The notes: generated by a model not told the origin, from the sequence alone. 64,000 nt of DNA from Fimenecus sp964540535 (GCA_964540535.1 CAZIMO010000004.1:150276-214275); one strand, 5' to 3'. Positions 16,695 through 24,387 are shown, counted from the first letter of the stretch. Numbers and translations are program-made.

Positions 16695-16931
16695 TTAAGG
16701 CGAAGAAAGTTGAACCCGATATGGTTTAAAATGGCATATTTCTCCCTGAACTGCGTTAAAAATCTCACCATACGTCAGTATGCTTTCGATTTTATGCCTT
16801 GTTCAGAAAAAAACGGATGAATTTTTACTTTTACGACAGCAGTCGGGCTGATGCCCGACAAGGTCGCAAAAGTGAAAATACGCCGTAATCGGGAGTTTTC
16901 GGCATATTGTGTTCGACTCTCTTCGCCTTAA
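16695..16931 (-). repeat. MITE-like structured element, copy A
   Basis: A 237-bp stretch bounded by imperfect terminal inverted repeats: the left end TTAAGGCGAAGAAAGTTGAA and the right end, read as complement, TTAAGGCGAAGAGAGTCGAA, with similarity to about 28 bp. Inside are two hairpins: one closed by CTGAAC (16746) and GTTCAG (16801) with tip CATAC-GTCA-GTATG (16769-16782), and a long one, ACTTTTACGAC ... GTCGCAAAAGT (16827-16873), with inner stem GTCGGGC/GCCCGAC. It fills most of the 355-bp gene-free gap between the response regulator and yhaM. It shares a module with copy B at 24.4-24.7 kb in opposite orientation. Confidence 0.7.
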
Positions 16932-16977
16932 GATAAAAGAACTTTCCGAAAAGCAAGAGAAAGTCCTTTAAAAAGTT

Positions 16978-17943
16978 TTATAAAATATCAACTTTTAATT
17001 CTGCATCGTTATATTTATAAAATTTTCTGTCCTCAAGCGCCCAAAGACGATTTGTAAATTCGCCTTTTTTCACTCCGCTGACTGCATCCATAATTTCATA
17101 AACTCTTGCATCCATTAAGTCGAGCTGTGAGAGAAGTTCAGCTTCCATGAATAAGGGTCTTACTGCCGCGCCGAAATCCGGCTCACCGTGATGAGAAAGC
17201 ACCATATGCTGTAAAAGAAGTGATTTTTCGCTGTCTGTACCGAGAATCTTTGCCGCATCTGCAATCATCATAGCACCTTTTACGAGATGGCCTATAAGAT
17301 TGCCCTCAACTGTATATCCGGAAGCGATACCGGTGTCACGCACATCAAATTCAACAGTTTTGGCAATATCGTGAAGAATTGCACCCGAAATGAGCAATTC
17401 ACGGTTGACAAAAGGATAAACTTTGCAAATCCCTTCGCAAAGCTTAACAATTGATGAAGTGTGCATTAAAAGTCCGCAACGGATTGCATGGTGCAGACGG
17501 AATGCGGCAGGAAAATAAAGAATTTTTTCTTTATTGTTTTCAAGAAGATAAGCGACAAGCTTTTTAAGGTCATCATCTTTAAAGGCTTTGACAGTACTTA
17601 TTAAGAAATTATACATATCTTCGCCCGAATAATCCGCTGATTTAACATAATCTGCCACATTCACATTGTCACTTGGCAAAACAGGTCGAATTCTTTCAAT
17701 TCGCAACTGATCGTGACCGTTATACTGTGAAATGACTCCCCTCACCTTAATGAACATATCATTTTCATATTTACCGTGAGAAACCTCATTATAATCCCAA
17801 AGCTTTGCAAAAATTTCGCCCTCTTTATCAGAAAGCACAATATCAAGGTAAGCATTTCCGTTTTTAGCTGTTTTTTTATCGCACTGTTTGATGACTGCAA
17901 AACCCTCAACAAGTCCGTTGTTGTTAATTTCTGTAAAATTCAT
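16978..17943 (-). CDS. yhaM: 3'-5' exoribonuclease YhaM family
   Basis: Predicted 3'-to-5' exonuclease with an N-terminal OB-fold nucleic-acid-binding domain (DIVLSDKEGEIFAKLWD, residues ~30-50) and a C-terminal HD domain. The HD residues appear as HHAIRCGLLMHT, GAILHDIAK and LSHHGEPD, spaced as in YhaM/Cbf1. The 321-residue length is usual. In B. subtilis YhaM takes part in RNA turnover. The SD is weak. It stands alone between element A and the spoIIP operon. Confidence 0.9.
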   Translation of the reverse strand: MNFTEINNNGLVEGFAVIKQCDKKTAKNGNAYLDIVLSDKEGEIFAKLWDYNEVSHGKYENDMFIKVRGVISQYNGHDQLRIERIRPVLPSDNVNVADYVKSADYSGEDMYNFLISTVKAFKDDDLKKLVAYLLENNKEKILYFPAAFRLHHAIRCGLLMHTSSIVKLCEGICKVYPFVNRELLISGAILHDIAKTVEFDVRDTGIASGYTVEGNLIGHLVKGAMMIADAAKILGTDSEKSLLLQHMVLSHHGEPDFGAAVRPLFMEAELLSQLDLMDARVYEIMDAVSGVKKGEFTNRLWALEDRKFYKYNDAELKVDIL

Positions 17944-18037
17944 AAATATATCTGCATAAAAAGACTTTTACGCATACAACCTTTCAATAAATATAGATAG
18001 ATTATACACCGCAAAAGTCATTATTGCAATATTCAGA

Positions 18038-18163
18038 TTATCCGAACAGCATTTTGTCCGTATTGCTTTGGGCAATAAAAATACCGCAGAAAATCAGTGT
18101 TGTAAGTACTGTGATTATTACAGATAAATAATAGCTTCTTATAATTTTTGATAATTCTGTCAT
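18038..18163 (-). CDS. Small membrane protein coupled to spoIIP
   Basis: A 41-residue frame, MTELSKIIRSYYLSV then a hydrophobic span (IITVLTTLIFCGIFIA), ending in a short polar tail. Its ATG overlaps the spoIIP stop in an ATGA arrangement, so it is probably translated by coupling and made with SpoIIP in the sporulating mother cell. One predicted membrane segment; no Cys pair or known motif. I do not recognise the family. Confidence 0.65.
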   Translation of the reverse strand: MTELSKIIRSYYLSVIITVLTTLIFCGIFIAQSNTDKMLFG

Positions 18164-19275
18164 ATTTCGTATCCTTTCAAAAGCTTTGACAATGCCGAGC
18201 CGAATATGCTTGCAGAATTTACAGCTTCGGTCAATGTATTTGCATCTGTACCAATCTCTATATGCAAAGCACAGGGAACCAAGTCCATATTGTATTTTCT
18301 GCCTGCCAAGGTAAGCGGACGCATAAGTGACGGGGCTTCACGCACAAGGGATTGCTGAAGATTTAATGCAAAGGTAAGATTTTTCTCCCAGTTTGGAAAA
18401 TCTGTCACATTGCCGTCTTGACAGCCTGTGGTAATCATAATTTGCGCTACCTTTTCGCCGTTAATCTGCGACACAGTTTTAATACGTGTGCCGTCTTTAA
18501 TATAAATTGAATCACGGTGAATATCAAGCACCACTTGAATTGACGGATTTTCTTTCAAAATTCTGCTTATATTTTCTCTTGCACGCTCATATGCACCGCT
18601 GACGGCTTCGTCATACACGGTTTTGTCGTGAATTGTTTTATAGCCGTTACTTTCAAGCACCTTGCATATTTCTTCGCCGACTCTTATCATATTTTCCGCT
18701 GAATTATCACTGCGTGTGCTTCGCTCATTGGTATAAAAATTTCTGTCCAGAAGTTCATAGGTTTCGCTTGCGTGAGTATGGTATATAAGCACAGCAGGCT
18801 CTGATTTGTTCACTGACGCTTGAATTCTTTTGTTAAGATACTCTGCTATATCAATTTCGCTGTGATTTTGAGTTGTATTTCGCATATAAATACCGTCGTA
18901 CTCGCTTGTTGCATTTTTTATACTGTAATCTTCAGCAGAAATATTACCGTCGTTTGAAGAATGAGCATATTTTTCTTCTGCCTGTTCAACAAGCTTTTTT
19001 ATATCGGAAGAAACGGTAAATACTATTGAAGAATTTGCTGTTTGAATTTGCGGAGTATTATTTTTCACAGTATTTTCAGTATTCTCTTTTTCTTCTGTTC
19101 CGTTTTTAACAGAAAAAGCGCTTAACGGATGCGAAAAAAGAAAGCTTGTATTCAAAATTTTTTCAGCAACACTGTCTGCTCCGAAAAAAACAGTTGCAAT
19201 GCAAAGAGTTAGAGGCAATGCAATTTTTATAAGTAAATCGAAAAGCTTTTTGCTGAAGTTTGTCCTTTTATTCAA
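18160..19275 (-). CDS. spoIIP: Stage II sporulation protein P
   Basis: Part of the SpoIID-SpoIIM-SpoIIP engulfment machine: a membrane-anchored amidase/endopeptidase that degrades septal peptidoglycan so that the mother-cell membrane can migrate. The N-terminal span is around residues 12-32. The catalytic domain begins near residue 160 with VLIYHTHASETY, continues with NMIRVGEEICKVLESNGY and VVLDIHRDS, and ends with ALHIEIGTDANTLTEA, supplying the zinc-ligand His and Glu residues. The start appears to be TTG with a GAGCTGG-like SD. gpr is directly upstream, as in Bacillus. Confidence 0.95.
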   Translation of the reverse strand: MNKRTNFSKKLFDLLIKIALPLTLCIATVFFGADSVAEKILNTSFLFSHPLSAFSVKNGTEEKENTENTVKNNTPQIQTANSSIVFTVSSDIKKLVEQAEEKYAHSSNDGNISAEDYSIKNATSEYDGIYMRNTTQNHSEIDIAEYLNKRIQASVNKSEPAVLIYHTHASETYELLDRNFYTNERSTRSDNSAENMIRVGEEICKVLESNGYKTIHDKTVYDEAVSGAYERARENISRILKENPSIQVVLDIHRDSIYIKDGTRIKTVSQINGEKVAQIMITTGCQDGNVTDFPNWEKNLTFALNLQQSLVREAPSLMRPLTLAGRKYNMDLVPCALHIEIGTDANTLTEAVNSASIFGSALSKLLKGYEI

Positions 19276-19307
19276 AATACCAGCTCATTTCAAAAAATAT
19301 TCACATA

Positions 19308-19336
19308 ATAATATGCCGATATTTTTATTTTATGAT
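19308..19336 (-). promoter_or_regulatory. Possible sigma-E promoter of spoIIP
   Basis: Minus strand: ATCATAAA (19329-19336), 13-nt spacer, CATATTAT (19308-19315), about 33 nt upstream of the spoIIP TTG. This resembles the sigma-E pattern (-35 ATA-rich, -10 CATA..AT). spoIIP is a sigma-E gene in B. subtilis. The -35 match is only moderate. Confidence 0.4.
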
Positions 19337-20193
19337 AGTGCGAGGAAGGTTTCAGGTTCAATTTCGGGCTGTAAAGCGCAGTTGATACTCAAGGCTAAAA
19401 GTCTTGCGGCACGCTGAATAACCATATCGATATTGCGAGGCGTTACCATCATTTCATCAGCGTCGGTTGAAATATTTTCAGTATTTTCGGTTAAATCGCT
19501 GACTATTGTTCTGCCGTCTATTACTGTTGGAACACCCATTGAAATTACGGGTATTCCGAGAGTGGATTTATCAATGGTTTTTCTGTAATTCCCCACACCT
19601 GCGCCGGGAGTTATACCTGTATTTGAAAGCTGAACGGTTTTGCCGAGATTTGAAAGCTTTCTTGAAGCTAAAGCGTCAACAATTATTACTGCGTCGGGAT
19701 TGATAAGATTAACTATACCCTTTATATATTCGGCGGTCTCAATTCCTGTTTGACCCAAAACCCCTGTTGAAACGGCGGCAACAGGGCGAAGATTGGGAAG
19801 TCCCAAAGCTTTTCCCACTCCGTTTTCAATATGTCTTGTAGAAAAAATCTGCTTTGCACAGAGAGGTCCTAATGCGTCGGGAGTAATATTTTCATTGCCC
19901 AAGCCTGCAACAAGTACGGTTTTAATACCGTTTGGTAATAAAGCTTTTATTTTTTGGGTTATCACATCAAGTCGGCTGTCCAGCAATTCGCTTTCGTGGG
20001 AAAATTCGGGCAAGTCAACGGTGATGTACTTACCCTTCGGCTTGCCTAAAGCTTTTGCACCGTTTTCATCAAGAATTTCTACGGTTGTAATTACCGATTT
20101 TCCGTTTTCTTCTTTTTTGAAATACACGCCTTCGCACTCGTTATCTTTAAGCAGTTCGTGTCTTTCAAGGGTTATGTCCGTTCTGCAATTCAT
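19330..20193 (-). CDS. gpr: Germination protease Gpr
   Basis: Endopeptidase made in the forespore as a zymogen and activated late. It starts degradation of SASPs at germination. The start MNCRTDITLERHEL is typical of the family, and blocks such as VLVAGLGNENITPDALGP, TGVLGQTGIETAEY, DALASR and TPGAGVGNYRK can be read. The ATG at 20193 has an AAAAAAGGAGCGG SD; the longer frame adds 18 codons with no SD. 287 residues. The family is an atypical aspartic-type protease. Its substrate gene (SASP) is in the same window. Confidence 0.95.
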   Translation of the reverse strand: MNCRTDITLERHELLKDNECEGVYFKKEENGKSVITTVEILDENGAKALGKPKGKYITVDLPEFSHESELLDSRLDVITQKIKALLPNGIKTVLVAGLGNENITPDALGPLCAKQIFSTRHIENGVGKALGLPNLRPVAAVSTGVLGQTGIETAEYIKGIVNLINPDAVIIVDALASRKLSNLGKTVQLSNTGITPGAGVGNYRKTIDKSTLGIPVISMGVPTVIDGRTIVSDLTENTENISTDADEMMVTPRNIDMVIQRAARLLALSINCALQPEIEPETFLALS

Positions 20194-20261
20194 ATAAACC
20201 GCTCCTTTTTTGATTATATTATTGGCAATGAAAAAAATAATAGTCATTTTGTAAAAAAAAC

Positions 20262-20290
20262 TTGATTTTTATTTTATTCCGTGGTAATAT
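20262..20290 (+). promoter_or_regulatory. Predicted sigma-A promoter of rpsT
   Basis: TTGATT (20262-20267), 17-nt spacer, TAATAT (20285-20290), 33 nt before the rpsT ATG. Confidence 0.7.
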
Positions 20291-20323
20291 ATGTATCTGT
20301 AATGCGAAGGAGGTGTAACGACT

Positions 20324-20581
20324 ATGCCAAATATCAAATCAGCTAAAAAGCGTGTTCTCGTTAACAAGACAAAGGCACAGCGCAATAAGTCAGCAAACTC
20401 TGCTCTTAAAACAGCTATTAAAAAGGCTAACGCTGCTATTGAAGCTAAAGCAGAAAACAAGGAAGAGCTTGTAAAGGTTGCTGTTAAGAAAATCGACCAG
20501 GCTGCTGCTAAGGGTCTTCTTCATAAGAATAATGCAGCTCGTAAAAAGTCTGCTCTCGTTACAAAGCTTAACAAGGCTTAA
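20324..20581 (+). CDS. rpsT: 30S ribosomal protein S20
   Basis: Primary 16S rRNA-binding protein of the small subunit. The 85-residue, Lys/Ala-rich sequence begins MPNIKSAKKRVLVNKTKAQR and contains GLLHKNNAARKKSALVTKLN near the end, the standard S20 signature. AAGGAGGTG SD. It is a monocistronic plus-strand gene with its own promoter and terminator, placed head to head with gpr, the same position as in many Firmicutes. Confidence 0.98.
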   Translation: MPNIKSAKKRVLVNKTKAQRNKSANSALKTAIKKANAAIEAKAENKEELVKVAVKKIDQAAAKGLLHKNNAARKKSALVTKLNKA

Positions 20582-20596
20582 TTTTACGCAGTTCTT

Positions 20597-20631
20597 TGCC
20601 GTTGACGAAAGTCTGCGGCATTTTTCTTTTT
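20597..20631 (+). terminator. rpsT terminator
   Basis: TGCCG-TT-GAC-GAAA-GTC-TG-CGGCA followed by TTTTTCTTTTT: a GAAA tetraloop hairpin with a strong T-tract. Confidence 0.88.
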
Positions 20632-20647
20632 ATTAACAAACTATTCA

Positions 20648-20676
20648 TTGACTTTTAATCAGTAATTATGTATAAT
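20648..20676 (+). promoter_or_regulatory. Strong sigma-A promoter of small membrane protein
   Basis: TTGACT (20648-20653), 17-nt spacer, perfect TATAAT (20671-20676), about 33 nt before the ATG of a 59-residue ORF. Confidence 0.8.
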
Positions 20677-20708
20677 TGTAGAAAAGAAGTTTTACGGAGG
20701 AAATCTTT

Positions 20709-20888
20709 ATGAAAAAGGCACTTAAAGTTATCGCAATTATCGCCGGTATTGCAGCCGTTGCAGTTGCCGCTTATGTCATTATCAAAAAATATGTTGACAG
20801 CAAAAGAGTTGTAATCGGTAATGATGCTGAAAGCTATGTTTCATGCTCATTCTGTGATGACAGCTTTATTTCTGAAACTGTTGCGTAA
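20709..20888 (+). CDS. 59-residue single-span membrane protein
   Basis: Frame MKKALKVIAIIAGIAAVAVA followed by AYVIIKKY and a polar C-terminus with CSFCDD. One membrane span (about residues 5-26) is flanked by lysines, which suggests a membrane-anchored small protein with a CxxC motif in its tail. It has a near-consensus sigma-A promoter, a TACGGAGG SD and its own perfect 12-bp terminator, so it is almost certainly an expressed gene. I do not recognise the family. Confidence 0.78.
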   Translation: MKKALKVIAIIAGIAAVAVAAYVIIKKYVDSKRVVIGNDAESYVSCSFCDDSFISETVA

Positions 20889-20904
20889 AAAACACATAAG
20901 TTTT

Positions 20905-20947
20905 AAGGACTTGTTCATTACAGCGAACAAGTCCTTTATTTTTTTAC
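20905..20947. terminator. Terminator between small membrane protein and spoVAE
   Basis: A perfect 12-bp stem, AAGGACTTGTTC / GAACAAGTCCTT, then a T-rich tract (TTATTTTTTT). It ends the plus-strand small gene and probably also the convergent spoVAE. Confidence 0.9.
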
Positions 20948-21297
20948 TTTGATTTTGCTTTTGTTAAAAATGATACTATAAGACCGCTGACCATTGCAAC
21001 GGTAATGCCCACTGACGAAGCGCTTAACGGCCCTGTAAGAATACCGAGCGCACCGTCTTCACGAATTGCCTCTTTAGTACCCTGTACCAAATTGTTGCCA
21101 AATCCTGTAAGCGGAACTGTTGCTCCTGCTCCCGCCCATTCCACAAGCGGTTGGTAAAGACCCAACGCGCCTAATATAACGCCAAGCACAACAAACATAA
21201 CGAGAATGCGTGCAGGCGTAAGCTTTGTAAGGTCAATAAGGAGCTGACCGACAAGACAAATTAAACCGCCTATTAAAAATGCTTTTAAAAATATCAT
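20944..21297 (-). CDS. spoVAE: Stage V sporulation protein AE (SpoVAEb-type)
   Basis: Integral membrane component of the SpoVA channel, which moves dipicolinic acid into the developing spore and out at germination. The 117-residue protein reads MIFLKAFLIGGLICLVGQLL, then the conserved LTPARILVMFVVLG and GAGATVPLTGFGN segments; four membrane stretches are likely. The ATG at 21297 has a GGGAGGAA SD; the longer frame adds 30 residues with no SD. The usual neighbours spoVAC and spoVAD are absent, so this copy stands alone. Confidence 0.92.
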   Translation of the reverse strand: MIFLKAFLIGGLICLVGQLLIDLTKLTPARILVMFVVLGVILGALGLYQPLVEWAGAGATVPLTGFGNNLVQGTKEAIREDGALGILTGPLSASSVGITVAMVSGLIVSFLTKAKSK

Positions 21298-21307
21298 CAA
21301 TATTCCT

Positions 21308-21345
21308 CCCGACTTTATTTTGTCGGGATTTTCTTTTTTTATGCA
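21308..21345 (-). promoter_or_regulatory. Possible sigma-G promoter and SD-proximal hairpin of spoVAE
   Basis: On the minus strand, TGCATA (21340-21345), 17-nt spacer and CAAAATA (21316-21322) resemble a forespore sigma-G promoter. The -10 lies in the loop region of a hairpin, CCCGAC/GTCGGG (21308-21327), whose 3' arm runs into the GGGAGG SD. Read on the plus strand the same hairpin is followed by a T-tract and could act as a terminator. Both readings are tentative. Confidence 0.35.
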
Positions 21346-21357
21346 AAATAAAAAACT

Positions 21358-21385
21358 GAAGCACTTTCTGTATGGAAAGTGCTTC
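21358..21385 (-). terminator. Terminator of zinc-ribbon gene
   Basis: A perfect 11-bp stem, GAAGCACTTTC / GAAAGTGCTTC, followed on the minus strand by AGTTTTTTATTTT. Confidence 0.88.
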
Positions 21386-21396
21386 AAATATGTAAA

Positions 21397-21672
21397 TTAT
21401 TCAGCCTTCATTTTTGCAAAGCATTCGCTGCAGTAAATTGGGCGATCGTCTTTAGGAACAAAGGGAACCTTTGCTTCGCCGCCGCATGCTGCGCAAACTG
21501 CTGTATGGTATTCTCTTGCACCGTTCTTTGCATTTTTGCGTGCTGCACGGCACTCTTTACATACCTTTGGCTCGTTTACAAGTCCTTTCTCTGCGTAGAA
21601 TTCCTGTTCACCTGCTGTGAATACAAATTCGTTACCGCACATTTTACAGGTGAGTGTTTTGTCTTCGTACAT
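21397..21672 (-). CDS. Zinc-ribbon domain protein
   Basis: A 91-residue cytoplasmic protein with two Cys4-type ribbons: CKMCGNEF ... CKECRAAR (residues ~9-44) and CAACGGEA ... CSECFAKM (residues ~61-87). It resembles the small clostridial family annotated as probable zinc-binding domain (zf-trcl-like). Its function is not established; such ribbons usually bind nucleic acid or protein. It has a plausible SD (GCGAGGTAGC) and a strong terminator, and lies downstream of the sigH-type gene in the same direction. Confidence 0.8.
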   Translation of the reverse strand: MYEDKTLTCKMCGNEFVFTAGEQEFYAEKGLVNEPKVCKECRAARKNAKNGAREYHTAVCAACGGEAKVPFVPKDDRPIYCSECFAKMKAE

Positions 21673-21740
21673 TTTTTGCTACCTCGCTTAAAGTTTTTTA
21701 CCCGATTCTTTTTTGAGAAAGGGCATATAATAAAAGGTTT

Positions 21741-22319
21741 TCACCTAATATCACAGAGTTTTTTACGAATGCGTTGAATTGCATTATCGACCGATTTTTC
21801 GGTACATTCAAGTATTTCGGCAATTTCTGAATAAGACATACCGAGCATTGAGAGCTTAAAAACCTTTTTTTCGGTTTTAGAAAGATTTGTTTCAACAAAA
21901 CTGTTTATTTTATCAAGCTCTTCGTTGTAAATAATAATTTCTTCGGGTGTAGGCGAATCTGACAGAAGATTACTTTCTTCTTCAATTGAAATATATGAAC
22001 GAAGCGGCAGATTTGACTTGTTGTTTGATTTTTTTAGTGCCGAAAGTATTTTTCTTACCGCAACAGTTACCGCAAAAGCGGAAAACTTGATTTTACGGGT
22101 TTTGTCAAATGAATAAACCGCAGAGACAAAGCCTATCATACCCTCTTGATACAAATCATCGCTTTCAATTCCGCTTAATCCTTTAAAAGATTTAGCTTTT
22201 TGAAGAATTGTATCAGAGTAACGCTGAATAAGCGAGGTGAGCGCCGCAGTGTCGCCTGATTGTGCAAGAGAAACAAGAGTGTTATCGTCTTTCCCTTCAG
22301 CAACTGACACAGAAGCCAA
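21741..22319 (-). CDS. sigH: RNA polymerase sigma factor, SigH (Spo0H)-like
   Basis: Sigma-70 family factor of about 192 residues with region 2 (DDLYQEGMIGFVSAVYSFD; KIKFSAFAVTVAVRKIL) and region 4 (LSKTEKKVFKLSMLGMSYSEIAEIL). Size and region 2 fit SigH, the transition-state factor that turns on early sporulation genes; other small sigma factors are possible. The start was placed at TTG 22319 since GGGGTGAT lies 5-6 nt upstream; a GTG ten codons earlier lacks an SD. A near-consensus sigma-A promoter lies upstream. Confidence 0.82.
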   Translation of the reverse strand: MASVSVAEGKDDNTLVSLAQSGDTAALTSLIQRYSDTILQKAKSFKGLSGIESDDLYQEGMIGFVSAVYSFDKTRKIKFSAFAVTVAVRKILSALKKSNNKSNLPLRSYISIEEESNLLSDSPTPEEIIIYNEELDKINSFVETNLSKTEKKVFKLSMLGMSYSEIAEILECTEKSVDNAIQRIRKKLCDIR

Positions 22320-22369
22320 AAAATCACCCCAACAACTAATAATATACACAGCGATTTAATTCACTTACA

Positions 22370-22398
22370 AGTATAGCACAAAAAATATATAAAGTCAA
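22370..22398 (-). promoter_or_regulatory. Predicted sigma-A promoter of sigH-like gene
   Basis: Minus strand TTGACT (22393-22398), 17-nt spacer, TATACT (22370-22375), about 50 nt upstream of the TTG start. Confidence 0.78.
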
Positions 22399-22484
22399 TA
22401 AAAATTTTTGTATAAAATATATAAACCCTTATATTTTGACAAGTTTCAGCTGAAATATTCAAAATGTTTAATATTTCGCTGTAA

Positions 22485-22583
22485 TTATTTTATAAGTATT
22501 TGAAAAAGAACCGACGCGGTGCTGAGAAGCATCAATACGGCAAGAGCAATTGCTATAATTTTAACGATTTTTTGCTGATTCAT
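22485..22583 (-). CDS. 32-residue membrane peptide downstream of pgm
   Basis: Frame MNQQKIVKIIAIALAVLMLL followed by STASVLFQILIK: basic N-terminus and one membrane span covering most of its length. Its ATG is one base past the phosphoglucomutase stop, and AGGAG overlaps the end of that gene at a good distance, so translation is likely coupled. Function unknown; the shape is that of small membrane proteins that modulate a larger partner. Confidence 0.6.
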   Translation of the reverse strand: MNQQKIVKIIAIALAVLMLLSTASVLFQILIK

Positions 22584-22584
22584 A

Positions 22585-24303
22585 TTACACTCCTAAAATT
22601 TCTGAAATACTTTTTGAAATTGCTTCGGCTTTTGCTTCGGAATCTGCACGGGAAATGCCGAGCGCGGTAATATAAACCTTAATTTTCGGTTCTGTACCCG
22701 ACGGACGGACAATTACCTTGCTGTTATCTTCAAGCAAATATGAAAGCACATTTGATTTAGGCAAAGTAATTTCAGTCTCTTCGCCTGTTAATGTATCTTT
22801 TGTAACGCTTAGTTTATAATCTGAAACCTTGACAACATTTTTGCCCGCAATTTCTTTTGGAGCGTTCTCGCGGAGCGCTGTCATCATATCGCTCATTTTC
22901 TGCATTCCGCTTGCGCCCTCAAAAGCAAAATTGAGAACAGAGTTTAAATACATACCGTATTTTTCATAAATACTGTCCATAAACTGTTTGAGAGAAATTC
23001 CGCGAAGCTTATAATAAGCTGCCATTTCGCAAATAATGAGAGAAGCCACAACAGCGTCTTTATCACGTGCGTGCGCACCGCGGAGATAGCCGTAAGATTC
23101 TTCCATACCCACAATAAAGCGATTTTCTTCGCCTGTTTTTTCAAGATTAGTAACAAGCTCGCCGATATATTTAAAGCCTGTAAGCAAATCAGAAGTTTCT
23201 GCACCGTAGGCAGACGCGATTGCTTCAACAAGAGGGGTTGTAACAATTGTTTTTACTACTATGGGATTTTCAGGAAGCTTGCCCTGCTCTTTAAGAGTTG
23301 AAAGAAGATACTCGCAAAGCATTGCTCCGACTTCGTTACCGCTCATAAGAACATAATCGCCGCCGTCACGAACCGCAATACCTACACGGTCGCAGTCCGG
23401 ATCTGTTGCCAAAAGCAAATCGGCATCTGTACCCTCTGCTGTCTTGATTGCACACTCAAATGCTTGGCGGATTTCCGGGTTCGGATAAGGACAGGTCGGG
23501 AAATTACCGTCAGGGTTTTCCTGCTCTTTTACGACTGTTACATCGTTAATACCTGCTTTTTTCAAAATCTTGCGGACAGGCTTATTTCCTGTTCCGTTAA
23601 GAGGTGTATAAATTACTTTAAGTCCTGCTTTTTTGATTTCATCGGGATTTACACAGCAGTCAAGAACCTTTTCATAAAATTCTTCAACGAGCCAATCCTC
23701 AATATAATCGACCATATCCTCGGCAAGTGCATCGTCAAAATCCATTGTTTTAACACCTGTGAAGATATCAGTATTTTTGATATACTCATAAGTTTTTGCA
23801 GCCGCCTCGTCGGTCATTTGATAACCGTTGGGATCATAGCATTTATATCCGTTATATTTTGACGGATTATGGCTTGCAGTGATGATTATACCCGAAGAAC
23901 ATCCAAGTCTTCTCACAGCGAAAGAAAGCATAGGTGTGGGAACAAGCTCGGGATAAATATAAACCTTTATTCCGTTAGCCGCCAGAACACCTGCCGCGCT
24001 CTTTGCAAACTCTTCTGACTTTATACGGGAATCATAAGCAATTGCAATTGAAGGATTTTCAAAATTTTCGTTAAGATAATCGCTGAGTCCCTGTGTTGCT
24101 TGATTAACGGTATAAACATTCATTCTGTTTGTACCTGCACCGATAACTCCGCGAAGTCCTGCGGTACCGAATTCGAGATTTTTATAAAATCTATCAAGAA
24201 TTGCTTCCTCATCTCCTTTTATTTCTTCAAGTTCAGGGATAAGGTCTGTATCCGCAACGGCGGACACAAGCCACTGTTCATAAAGTTTATTGATGTCGTT
24301 CAC
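22585..24303 (-). CDS. pgcA: Phosphoglucomutase/phosphomannomutase (PgcA-like)
   Basis: Alpha-D-phosphohexomutase interconverting glucose-6-phosphate and glucose-1-phosphate, for glycogen, teichoic acid and sugar-nucleotide supply. The phosphoserine loop TASHNPSKYNGYK is near residue 145, the metal loop DPDCDRVG near residue 305, the sugar loop GMEESYGY near residue 410 and the phosphate loop RPSGTEPKIK near residue 540. At 572 residues it matches the PgcA type. GTG start with an AGGAGG SD. Followed by a tiny membrane peptide. Confidence 0.94.
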   Translation of the reverse strand: MNDINKLYEQWLVSAVADTDLIPELEEIKGDEEAILDRFYKNLEFGTAGLRGVIGAGTNRMNVYTVNQATQGLSDYLNENFENPSIAIAYDSRIKSEEFAKSAAGVLAANGIKVYIYPELVPTPMLSFAVRRLGCSSGIIITASHNPSKYNGYKCYDPNGYQMTDEAAAKTYEYIKNTDIFTGVKTMDFDDALAEDMVDYIEDWLVEEFYEKVLDCCVNPDEIKKAGLKVIYTPLNGTGNKPVRKILKKAGINDVTVVKEQENPDGNFPTCPYPNPEIRQAFECAIKTAEGTDADLLLATDPDCDRVGIAVRDGGDYVLMSGNEVGAMLCEYLLSTLKEQGKLPENPIVVKTIVTTPLVEAIASAYGAETSDLLTGFKYIGELVTNLEKTGEENRFIVGMEESYGYLRGAHARDKDAVVASLIICEMAAYYKLRGISLKQFMDSIYEKYGMYLNSVLNFAFEGASGMQKMSDMMTALRENAPKEIAGKNVVKVSDYKLSVTKDTLTGEETEITLPKSNVLSYLLEDNSKVIVRPSGTEPKIKVYITALGISRADSEAKAEAISKSISEILGV

Positions 24304-24387
24304 GGCAATACCTCCTATTTTTTAATCATATTTATTTTACTCCAAAATATGTAAAAAGTAAATATAAAAATATATAGATAAAATAAG

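Noticed and set aside
16695..16931. Copy A as a simple transcription terminator of yhaM
   Set aside because: The length, terminal inverted repeats and internal hairpins exceed a terminator, and the T-tracts are poor; termination may still occur as a side effect.
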